Shown piece after piece: positions 47,735 through 55,170 of a DNA stretch of 64,000 nucleotides. How positions within the stretch are numbered: the first letter of the stretch is position 1; each line of letters starts with the position of its first letter. The position numbers were made by a program, and so were the translations under genes. The notes beneath the pieces are model-generated. The model saw nothing but the letters and a program-made list of their open reading frames with translations. It made no database searches and was not told where the DNA came from. Source of the stretch: Leclercia sp. AS011 (GTDB taxonomy: Bacteria > Pseudomonadota > Gammaproteobacteria > Enterobacterales > Enterobacteriaceae); NCBI RefSeq assembly GCF_037152535.1, contig NZ_JBBCMA010000001.1, forward strand, positions 1,984,001 to 2,048,000, given 5' to 3'.

Positions 47735-48655
47735 ATGCCAACGATACCGGTGTCAGAAAAGATAATCTCGTTAAACCGGATCGACCTGAATCTGCTGACG
47801 CTTTTTTGCTTGATTTACAGCGTGGGCAGCATCTCGAAGGTGGCGGATATGCTGGACATTTCCGCCTCTGCCGTCAGCCAGTCGCTGCGAAAACTGCGCG
47901 AGCAGATGGGGGATAACCTGTTCGTCCGCAGCGGCAACACCCTGTTGCCCACCGTGTATGCGGATGAACTCTATGACAACATCCTGCCGATTATCGACAA
48001 GCTCGCCACCCTGCTCCCCCTCTCATCCCGCATTAAAAAGCGACGACTGACTCTCTACACCGAGTCGTTTGTCTCGCCGTTAGTGGTGCCGGAACTGACG
48101 CAGAAGATTGTCAGCATGAACGCGGATATCAGCCTGCTGCACCGCACCGCCGAGCTTAACGAAGCCAAAATTACCGAACTGTTGAACATGCGCCAGGCGG
48201 ATGTGGTGTTCTCCACCTTGTCTGTTGAGAGCAGTAATATTTCTTGCCAGAAGATGAGTGATATGACGCTGGTGTTGATTGCTGCAAAGGATAATCCTCT
48301 TTATGGGGATACGGTAACGGAGGAGATGTTCAGGGATGCCAGCCTGGTGGGTTACAACACCAAAAACGAAAAGATTATCTATCATCGCAGCATCGTGGAT
48401 AAAAAGTTCCGCTCCAGCGAACGCTGTCTGCTGACCACCTCTTTTGCTTCCATCCTACTGATTGTCTCTACCACCGACTGCCTGGGCATTATCCCGGAAA
48501 AGGTTTTTGCCACCTATTCCGGGATGTATCAGCTGAAAAGAGTGGCTACGCCCTTTACGTTGCCGCAATTCAGTCTCTATTCGTCCTGCCGGAAAGAGAC
48601 CAATAAAATGCTCTTTTCCCTGCTGGCCGATTTTTACAGCAGTCAATCGGCCTGA
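47735..48655 (+). CDS. LysR-family transcriptional regulator
   Basis: 306 residues. The N-terminal winged helix (about 15-75) has LLTLFCLIYSVGSISKVADMLDISASAVSQSLRKLRE. A type 2 periplasmic-binding effector domain follows, resembling the YbeF/LeuO branch more than metabolic LysRs. E. coli has no such gene between bssR and rimO. It is divergent from bssR, which makes bssR its most natural neighbour target. The effector is unknown. Confidence 0.87.
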   Translation: MPTIPVSEKIISLNRIDLNLLTLFCLIYSVGSISKVADMLDISASAVSQSLRKLREQMGDNLFVRSGNTLLPTVYADELYDNILPIIDKLATLLPLSSRIKKRRLTLYTESFVSPLVVPELTQKIVSMNADISLLHRTAELNEAKITELLNMRQADVVFSTLSVESSNISCQKMSDMTLVLIAAKDNPLYGDTVTEEMFRDASLVGYNTKNEKIIYHRSIVDKKFRSSERCLLTTSFASILLIVSTTDCLGIIPEKVFATYSGMYQLKRVATPFTLPQFSLYSSCRKETNKMLFSLLADFYSSQSA

Positions 48656-48669
48656 CGCCCGGGACGTCA

Positions 48670-48843
48670 TCAGTATTGTTTCGCCTGGTGTCTGGCGAAA
48701 TCAAACTCATCGGCAATTTTTAATTCAGTGACTAATCTGGACGGAGTCAGCCCGGTGGCAACAGATATATGCGCCAGCTCGACGCCATGGGTGTGGAGGG
48801 TTTTGGCCATTTCTAATTTGGATTGCAGATAGATATCTCTCAT
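48670..48843 (-). CDS. Small 57-residue protein of unknown function
   Basis: A short ORF starting MRDIYLQSKLEMAKTL and ending DFARHQAKQY. Its ATG has GAGG at seven bases upstream. The middle, ELAHISVATGLTPSRLVTEL, looks like a helix-turn-helix. It resembles the C-terminal tail of Rpn/PD-(D/E)XK proteins (pattern ...IAxxTGLSxxEL), so it may be either a stand-alone small DNA-binding protein or a remnant. It converges with the LysR gene (14 bases apart). Codon use looks normal. It is not among the E. coli genes I know here. Confidence 0.62.
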   Translation of the reverse strand: MRDIYLQSKLEMAKTLHTHGVELAHISVATGLTPSRLVTELKIADEFDFARHQAKQY

Positions 48844-49036
48844 TACGTACCTCGTGTGTGTTATCGACGAGGTGAAAGATAGGTTATCTGTTTTGCGTAT
48901 CCAATAAGGGGCCCTTAAAGCCGGGATAAGTAATTCTTAGCCGTTCTCTTCGCCGCACAGGGATCTGTATAAATCCCCGCAAGAACGCTGTACAATCCCT
49001 GCCCTGATAACTCCATAACTGACTACTTTTTAATCT

Positions 49037-50362
49037 ATGAGCAATGTTACGCACCAGCCGAAAATCGGCTTCGTCTCGCTGGGCTGCCCGAAAAACCTGG
49101 TGGATTCCGAACGCATCCTGACCGAACTTCGCACCGAAGGCTATGACGTCGTACCAAGCTACGACAACGCCGACATGGTGATCGTTAACACCTGCGGCTT
49201 TATCGACAGCGCCGTGCAGGAGTCTCTGGAAGCCATCGGTGAAGCACTTACCGAAAACGGCAAGGTGATTGTCACCGGTTGTCTGGGCGCCAAAGTCGAT
49301 CAAATCCGCGAAGTCCACCCTAAGGTGCTGGAAATCACCGGTCCACACAGCTACGAGCAGGTGCTGGAACATGTGCATCACTATGTACCAAAACCAAAGC
49401 ACAACCCGTTCCTGAGCCTGGTGCCGGAACAGGGCGTGAAGCTGACCCCGCGTCACTATGCGTACTTAAAAATTTCCGAAGGCTGCAACCACCGCTGCAC
49501 CTTCTGCATTATCCCGTCCATGCGTGGCGATCTGGTGAGCCGTCCGATTGGTGAAGTGCTGGCCGAAGCCAAACGTCTGGCCGATGCGGGCGTGAAAGAG
49601 CTGCTGGTGATCTCCCAGGACACCTCCGCCTACGGCGTGGACGTCAAGCACCGCTCCGGTTTCCACAACGGCGAGCCGGTGAAAACCAGCATGGTCGGTC
49701 TGTGCGAACAGCTCTCTAAGCTGGGCATCTGGACGCGTCTGCACTACGTCTATCCGTACCCGCACGTGGACGACGTGATCCCGCTGATGGCGGAAGGCAA
49801 AATCCTGCCGTATCTGGATATCCCGCTGCAGCACGCCAGCCCGCGTATTCTGAAGCTGATGAAGCGCCCAGGCTCCGTTGACCGCCAGCTGGCGCGCATC
49901 AAGCAGTGGCGTGAGATCTGCCCTGATCTGACCCTGCGCTCCACCTTTATCGTCGGCTTCCCGGGTGAAACCGAAGAAGACTTCCAGATGCTGCTCGACT
50001 TCCTGGTTGAAGCGCGTCTGGACCGCGTGGGCTGCTTCAAGTACAGCCCGGTGGAAGGCGCGACCGCCAACGAACTGGCCGATCAGGTGCCGGAAGAGGT
50101 GAAAGAGGAGCGCTGGAACCGCTTCATGCAGCTGCAACAGCAGATCTCTGCTGAACGTCTGCAGGAAAAAGTGGGCCGCGAAATTCTGGTGATCATCGAT
50201 GAAGTGGACGAAGAAGGCGCGATTGGCCGCAGCATGGCCGATGCTCCGGAAATCGACGGCGCGGTCTACCTGAACGGTGAAACCAAAGTGAAACCGGGTG
50301 ATATCGTGCGCGTGAAGGTTGAAAACGCCGACGAATATGACCTGTGGGGTACGCGGGTTTAA
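49037..50362 (+). CDS. rimO: RimO, ribosomal protein S12 methylthiotransferase
   Basis: 441 residues. The N-terminal UPF0004 domain has three Cys for one 4Fe-4S cluster (GCPKN, NTCGF, GCLGA). The radical-SAM motif is CNHRCTFC (about residues 150-157). A C-terminal TRAM domain starts near 375. It adds a methylthio group to Asp of S12. The sequence is nearly identical to E. coli RimO in the motifs. Confidence 0.97.
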   Translation: MSNVTHQPKIGFVSLGCPKNLVDSERILTELRTEGYDVVPSYDNADMVIVNTCGFIDSAVQESLEAIGEALTENGKVIVTGCLGAKVDQIREVHPKVLEITGPHSYEQVLEHVHHYVPKPKHNPFLSLVPEQGVKLTPRHYAYLKISEGCNHRCTFCIIPSMRGDLVSRPIGEVLAEAKRLADAGVKELLVISQDTSAYGVDVKHRSGFHNGEPVKTSMVGLCEQLSKLGIWTRLHYVYPYPHVDDVIPLMAEGKILPYLDIPLQHASPRILKLMKRPGSVDRQLARIKQWREICPDLTLRSTFIVGFPGETEEDFQMLLDFLVEARLDRVGCFKYSPVEGATANELADQVPEEVKEERWNRFMQLQQQISAERLQEKVGREILVIIDEVDEEGAIGRSMADAPEIDGAVYLNGETKVKPGDIVRVKVENADEYDLWGTRV

Positions 50363-50379
50363 TCGACTCTGTGCATAAC

Positions 50380-50447
50380 GCCTGATGGCGCTGCGCTTAT
50401 CAGGCCTACGGTTTTGTAGGCCCGGCAAGCTTGCGCCGCCGGGCGTT
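50380..50447. repeat. REP (BIME) elements between rimO and gfrF
   Basis: Two units, GCCTGATGGCGCTGCGCTTATCAGGCC and GTAGGCCCGGCAAGCTTGCGCCGCCGGGCG, lie in the convergent gap. They probably mark the 3' ends of both transcripts. Confidence 0.88.
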
Positions 50448-50451
50448 AATT

Positions 50452-51462
50452 TTAATACTCGAACTGCCGGTAATAACGGCGAATATCCAGACTGTGGCCG
50501 GTATAGTGCTCGAAATGGGCAGCCAGACGGTCCACCAGCAAGGTTGAGATCACGCACGGCGCCAGCAGCCAGCGGAACGCATCATCAATCCCCGCCAGCG
50601 CGTACTCACGTGGATCGAATACCACCAGGTTATCGGTAATTTTCGCCGCAAAACGCTCAACGCGGTCATCCAGCGCCCGGCATTTGCCCTCGCCTTTCAC
50701 CAGGAACAGCGGGACGTCTTTCTCCAGCAGCTCCAGCGTGCCGTGGAAGAACTCCGCCGAGGAAACCGATTTGGTGCGCTTCCACTGCATCTCCTCCAGA
50801 ATACACATCGAGAAAAGATAGACCTCGCCCCACATCTCCGCCCCGCCAATCCACATCATATAGTCGGCGCTGTGATATTTTTGCGCGATGGCATCGGCCT
50901 GCGGATCAAATTGCTTTTTGGCGTTGAGGAGATTCTCAGGCAACAGCTCCAGCTGGCTGGCGAAGCGGTCATACTGTTCAAATTCCCCGTTACCCTGTAA
51001 TAAACGGAAGAATACCCAGTACAGCAGCATGTACTCATATTCCACGCCGTTCTTGTGACGCATCGGAATATGCCAGGTGGCGGCGTCCGCCAGCGGCGAG
51101 TCGCTGTTTCTGGTGATCGCCACCACGCGGATCCCCTGGGCTTTGCACCATTCGGCAATGGCCACCGACTCTTTGGTATCGCCCGATTTCGACAGCGTAA
51201 TCACCACCGAATCTTTATTTAAGCGTTTATGTCCGGCATGAATTAATTCCGCCGCCTGCTCAAGGTAAACCGGTATTTCGGTTAATTCCCGGGCGAAGGC
51301 ATTTATCGCCATCATTGGCGCGAGCGATCCCCCGACCGAGGCGAAAAATAGCGTGCTGAAGCCCTGCTGAATAATCTCATCAGCAACCTGTTCCGCCTGT
51401 TTACGCGCAGCAACAATCTCACGAGCACTGGTCAGGTACTCGTCCTGATTAAAACCTAACAT
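50452..51462 (-). CDS. gfrF: SIS-domain deglycase, probably fructoselysine-6-phosphate deglycase (GfrF)
   Basis: 336 residues with two SIS domains; the sugar-phosphate loop is SKSGDTKES. The C-terminal DIRRYYRQFEY resembles the end of E. coli FrlB. In Salmonella GfrF splits fructoselysine-6-phosphate to lysine and glucose-6-phosphate. It is the last gene of the operon, 12 bases after gfrE. Assignment to gfrF rather than another SIS enzyme rests on operon order. Confidence 0.8.
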   Translation of the reverse strand: MLGFNQDEYLTSAREIVAARKQAEQVADEIIQQGFSTLFFASVGGSLAPMMAINAFARELTEIPVYLEQAAELIHAGHKRLNKDSVVITLSKSGDTKESVAIAEWCKAQGIRVVAITRNSDSPLADAATWHIPMRHKNGVEYEYMLLYWVFFRLLQGNGEFEQYDRFASQLELLPENLLNAKKQFDPQADAIAQKYHSADYMMWIGGAEMWGEVYLFSMCILEEMQWKRTKSVSSAEFFHGTLELLEKDVPLFLVKGEGKCRALDDRVERFAAKITDNLVVFDPREYALAGIDDAFRWLLAPCVISTLLVDRLAAHFEHYTGHSLDIRRYYRQFEY

Positions 51463-51474
51463 AGTTATTCTCCT

Positions 51475-52536
51475 TTAGATTTTACTTCTTAACACCCGAT
51501 CGAAATCGTCGAAAATACGCACCGAGAGATCGATGCCTTTGGCGCAGGCGGTACGCCAGGCCAGTATCTGGAAGGGGACAATCAGCAGCAGCGGCGAGAG
51601 CAGATGCGGCAGGCGGCAGTTCAGCGCCAGGGTATCCGGCCCCTCCTCGTCCGTCAGGGTGATCAGAAACGCCCGCTTAACCGCCGGGGCCATATAGTCC
51701 CGCAGCGCCCGCAGGCGTGGGTTCGGCGCATCCTCAATAAAGAACATCACATGCTCAGCGTTGGCCTCCAGATAGGGGCCATGCATGTACGCCTCCAGCT
51801 CAAAGCCGCCGGACGGCACCCGCACCGTTTCGGTGAACTTGGTCTCAAACTCTTTCGCCACCCCGGTCAGGGCCCCTTCGCCGATGGCGACAAAGCGTGT
51901 CCCGGCTTTCAGCGCCTGACTGTGCCGCTCGAAAAACGCCTCCGTGCGGGCAAGGGTGTCGGGGATCGCCGCCGCCAGCTGGTGCAGCGCCTCGAGGTGA
52001 TCCAGCGTCTCGCGATCGTCGATCTGCTGCTGCGCCCGGGCAAGGGTCAGGGCCACCAGCATCAGATTCAGCACCGTGGCGCTAAAGCCGCGGGTCACGA
52101 AGCCCACTTTCTCGATCCCGGTATGGATATCCAGCACCTGGTCGCAGCGGCGGCCAATCGGGCTGTCGGGGTCCGAGGTCAGGGCAAACACCGACAGCCC
52201 GGCGGCCTGCACCTTCTCCATCGCCGCCAGGGTCGAGGCGCTTTTCCCGCTCTGGGAAACGACCAGCACCATGTCGGTGTGCGGGTCGATGGCTTCGTAG
52301 TGGACAAAGTTGTAAGGCTCCTTGATCTCCACCAGCACGCCGAAGCGGTGTTCAAAGAGGTAGCGGGCGCACATCGCCGCATTCAGCGACGAGCCGGTTG
52401 CCAGCACCAGCAGGCGGCGCACCGGATGCTGGCGGGCAAAAGCCTCCACGGACGCCAGATGCTGCGGCCAGGCCCGGAGGATCGCCTCCAGCGCCGCGGG
52501 CTGTTCTTCGATATAGGTCATCATTGTCGGTTGCAT
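51475..52536 (-). CDS. gfrE: SIS-domain deglycase, probably glucoselysine-6-phosphate deglycase (GfrE)
   Basis: 353 residues. Tandem SIS domains of the GlmS-isomerase type are present, with ATGSSLNAAMCARYL and VVSQSGKSAST in the first and the HGPYLE loop in the second. In Salmonella GfrE cleaves glucoselysine-6-phosphate. GGAG six bases before the ATG supports this start over two Met codons just inside. Confidence 0.8.
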   Translation of the reverse strand: MQPTMMTYIEEQPAALEAILRAWPQHLASVEAFARQHPVRRLLVLATGSSLNAAMCARYLFEHRFGVLVEIKEPYNFVHYEAIDPHTDMVLVVSQSGKSASTLAAMEKVQAAGLSVFALTSDPDSPIGRRCDQVLDIHTGIEKVGFVTRGFSATVLNLMLVALTLARAQQQIDDRETLDHLEALHQLAAAIPDTLARTEAFFERHSQALKAGTRFVAIGEGALTGVAKEFETKFTETVRVPSGGFELEAYMHGPYLEANAEHVMFFIEDAPNPRLRALRDYMAPAVKRAFLITLTDEEGPDTLALNCRLPHLLSPLLLIVPFQILAWRTACAKGIDLSVRIFDDFDRVLRSKI

Positions 52537-52548
52537 TGTCTTCTCCGC

Positions 52549-53394
52549 TTAAAACAGACCAATCCAGGATCCCAGGATCCCCACCAGCGCCATGCCCCCG
52601 ATGATGGTGAGCGGTTTAACCTTGCGCCCCAGCAGCCAGTAGACAATCCCGAAGCTGATGAGCGGCAGCAGGCAGGGCATGATGTTGTTGATAATGTCCT
52701 GAACCCCGGTTTTCGCCTCCCCCGCGCCGAAGGTGATGGGGATGGTGATAGTGATCATCGAGGCGGCCATCGCCCCCACCACCATCAGCCCGATAATCGA
52801 CGCCCCGTAGGTCAGGCTCTCCATCATTCCGCTCTTCTGCACCCGATGAAGCACCCCGGTGCCGAGCACGTAGCCCCAGCGGGTAAAGAGCCAGCGCACC
52901 AGAATGTGCGGCACGTTAAACACCAGCAGGAACAGGATCGGCCCCAGGATGTTGCCCTGCAGCGCCAGGCTGGTGCCGATCCCGGTGGCGATCAGGCGCA
53001 GCGTTCCCCAGAAGAAGGAGTCCCCCAGCCCGGCCAGCGGCCCCATCAGCGACGCCTTAACGTTGTCGATCGCCGTGCCGTCCATCTCCTGCTGCTGGCT
53101 GTTTTTCTCCTCCATCGCGGTGGTGATGCCCAGCAGCAGGGTGACGATATGCGGCGTGGTATTGAAGAACACCAGGTGGCGTTTTAAGGCCGCGGCCAGC
53201 TCTGCCTTTTGCGGGTAGAGCTTCTTCAGCACCGGGATCAGGGCGTAGACAAACGCGAGGTTCATCTGCCGCTCATAGTTCCAGGAAAACTCCATCTGGA
53301 ACGACCGCCAGAACACACGGCGCAGATCGCGGGCGTTGATGGCGTTCTCATCCTGCACCTGAGGCAGGGTCTCTTCAGAAATCTTCGTCGTCAT
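52549..53394 (-). CDS. gfrD: Mannose-family PTS permease IID component
   Basis: 281 residues. It has the IID fold, with FWRSFQMEFSWNYERQMN at the N-terminus, GPLAGLGDSFFWGTLR mid-chain and membrane helices near the C-terminus. Together with IIC it forms the inner-membrane sugar channel. It overlaps the IIC gene by 20 bases. Confidence 0.9.
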   Translation of the reverse strand: MTTKISEETLPQVQDENAINARDLRRVFWRSFQMEFSWNYERQMNLAFVYALIPVLKKLYPQKAELAAALKRHLVFFNTTPHIVTLLLGITTAMEEKNSQQQEMDGTAIDNVKASLMGPLAGLGDSFFWGTLRLIATGIGTSLALQGNILGPILFLLVFNVPHILVRWLFTRWGYVLGTGVLHRVQKSGMMESLTYGASIIGLMVVGAMAASMITITIPITFGAGEAKTGVQDIINNIMPCLLPLISFGIVYWLLGRKVKPLTIIGGMALVGILGSWIGLF

Positions 53395-54151
53395 CGCTGA
53401 CTCCTTGATCGGTCGTTGGACGAGGGGCGTTTCGCGCAGTTGTGTTAACCATCACCACCGCCACAATGGCACCCAGAATGGCGATCCCGGTGACGGGTAT
53501 TTTCAGGTACGCCATCAGGGCAAAGCCGAGGAAGAAAAAGGGTGCCACTCTCTTGTTGATCAGCAGCCGGGCGAGCATCGCAAAGCCCAGCGCCGGAATG
53601 ATCCCCGTCGCCACGCTGAGCCCGTGCTTAATAAACTCCGGGATGGCATCGAGCAGGGATTTCACCGCGCTGCTGCCCACCAGGAACGACACGGTGACCA
53701 CCGCCGCCAGCATCAGCGACAGGCCAAACCCGGCGATCAGGTGCATTCGCTCAATGCCGCGGGTATCCGCCTGGTCGGCATAGCCGTCGGCCTTCTGGCT
53801 GAGCATCGGGATAAACATGCCGAGATAGACGTTCTTCAGCACCAGGGTCAGGGTGGCTATCGGCAGGCCGAGCAGCAGCGCCGTCTCCGTTCCCGCCCCG
53901 GAGGTGATAGCAAACGCTACCCCCAGCACCCCGCCGGTGACCACATCCGGCGGAATCGACGCCCCCACCGAAAACGACCCAATAAACGCCAGCTCCAGGG
54001 TCGCCCCCATAATGACGCCCGTCTGCACATCGCCTAACACCAGCCCGGTTAACAGGCCGGTGACAATGGGCCGGGAGAGCAGCGAGGTGCCCAGGGCATA
54101 TTCCGACTGGGCGATAAACGCCACCAGCCCGAGTAAAAGTGCCTCTACCAT
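53375..54151 (-). CDS. gfrC: Mannose-family PTS permease IIC component
   Basis: 258 residues with seven to eight membrane helices and the IIC motif GASIPPDVVTGGVLGVAFAI. It forms the translocation path with IID for the Amadori compounds glucoselysine and fructoselysine. The Asp/Glu-rich end (GVSDDDEDF) overlaps the gfrD start. Confidence 0.9.
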   Translation of the reverse strand: MVEALLLGLVAFIAQSEYALGTSLLSRPIVTGLLTGLVLGDVQTGVIMGATLELAFIGSFSVGASIPPDVVTGGVLGVAFAITSGAGTETALLLGLPIATLTLVLKNVYLGMFIPMLSQKADGYADQADTRGIERMHLIAGFGLSLMLAAVVTVSFLVGSSAVKSLLDAIPEFIKHGLSVATGIIPALGFAMLARLLINKRVAPFFFLGFALMAYLKIPVTGIAILGAIVAVVMVNTTARNAPRPTTDQGVSDDDEDF

Positions 54152-54167
54152 AGTGAGTCCTCAGGAA

Positions 54168-54638
54168 TTACAGCGATTCCGCTAATAACTGTTTGCGATC
54201 GTTTGGCACCTGGCGTATTTCGACTTCCACGCCGCTGCCGACCAGCTGAGTGAGCTTTTCTATTTCGTCCGGCAGCAAATTGATGGCCTTCGAAATGTTC
54301 CGCGCCCCCTCTTTCGCTTTAATGCCGCCAAGGTTGATGCTCTTAATCCCCTCCACCTCTGAGGCTAAGCGCCAGGCATCCTCCACCGACTCCACGACAA
54401 TAAACAGGTGGTACTTGTCGGTAACGCCGCTTTTAATCGCCTCGATTGAGTCGTTGATATTTTTAATCACCAGCTTGACCGACGGCGGCTTGGCCAGCTT
54501 GATGGTGGTTTTACGCAGTTCATCGTTGGGCACGCTGTCGTTGGCAATTAAGATGCAGTCCGCCCCGACATATTGCGTCCAGGAAAAGGCTACCTGGCCG
54601 TGTAATAAGCGGTGATCAACACGCAGTAACGTAATCAT
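54168..54638 (-). CDS. gfrB: Mannose-family PTS IIB component
   Basis: 156 residues. The motif LLRVDHRLLHGQV carries the phospho-accepting His13. It is cytoplasmic; it receives phosphate from IIA and passes it to the incoming substrate bound to IICD. It lies 15 bases after gfrA. Confidence 0.93.
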   Translation of the reverse strand: MITLLRVDHRLLHGQVAFSWTQYVGADCILIANDSVPNDELRKTTIKLAKPPSVKLVIKNINDSIEAIKSGVTDKYHLFIVVESVEDAWRLASEVEGIKSINLGGIKAKEGARNISKAINLLPDEIEKLTQLVGSGVEVEIRQVPNDRKQLLAESL

Positions 54639-54653
54639 TATTATTCCTCGCGA

Positions 54654-55076
54654 TCAGAAGTCTTTATCTGCCTGTACCGCACTGGCAATGGTGTGATTGC
54701 AATACTGAATACTTTCCCGGGCGCTTAATAAGGCGTCATGGATTAATTTTTCAGTATCCTGTTCATCCGCGGAAATAAGCAGGCCGATGACCAGCGGCAA
54801 ATTAAGGCCGGCGATCAGATGAAATTTCGGCTGATGCAGATAGCGGATAAATTCGTTATTGACGCTGCCGGCAAAAATATCGGTGATCGCTATCACCTCA
54901 TCCTGGGCGGGTAGCCCGGCGAGCAGCTCCGCCACCTGACGGGTGACGTCCTGGTGCTCGTCGACATAGGCGCAGAGGGTGTAGATGTCCTGCTGCTTGC
55001 CGAGGATCAGCTCGACCGAGTCGAGTATCCCGCGGGCTAAGGTGCCGTGACTGGCAAAAATGTAATGTCGTTTCAT
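54654..55076 (-). CDS. gfrA: Mannose-family PTS IIA component
   Basis: 140 residues from the ATG at 55076, preceded by GAGGACAGG. The longer in-frame reading begins at the sigma-54 promoter and is not credible. It begins MKRHYIFASHGTLA, with phospho-accepting His10. It takes phosphate from HPr. It is the first gene of the operon, just downstream of the -24/-12 promoter. Confidence 0.92.
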   Translation of the reverse strand: MKRHYIFASHGTLARGILDSVELILGKQQDIYTLCAYVDEHQDVTRQVAELLAGLPAQDEVIAITDIFAGSVNNEFIRYLHQPKFHLIAGLNLPLVIGLLISADEQDTEKLIHDALLSARESIQYCNHTIASAVQADKDF

Positions 55077-55114
55077 CCTGTCCTCGAAGCTTATTCCACT
55101 TACCAGACAGAGAG

Positions 55115-55131
55115 TGCAACCCACGTGCCAG
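55115..55131 (-). promoter_or_regulatory. Sigma-54 (-24/-12) promoter of the gfr operon
   Basis: The - strand reads CTGGCACGTGGGTTGCA, a complete match to TGGCAC-N5-TTGCA. It sits in the 94-bp gap between gfrR and gfrA, about 38 bases before the gfrA ATG. The LevR-type activator gene next door fits. Confidence 0.93.
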
Positions 55132-55170
55132 GAAAAAGTGGCGCGTGGGCAAGGAGGAGAGAGGGAGGGA

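Noticed and set aside
51604..53187. 527-codon open frame on the + strand opposite gfrE and gfrD
   Set aside because: Shadow of the gfr genes; the translation is low-complexity Arg/His/Gln and crosses gene boundaries.
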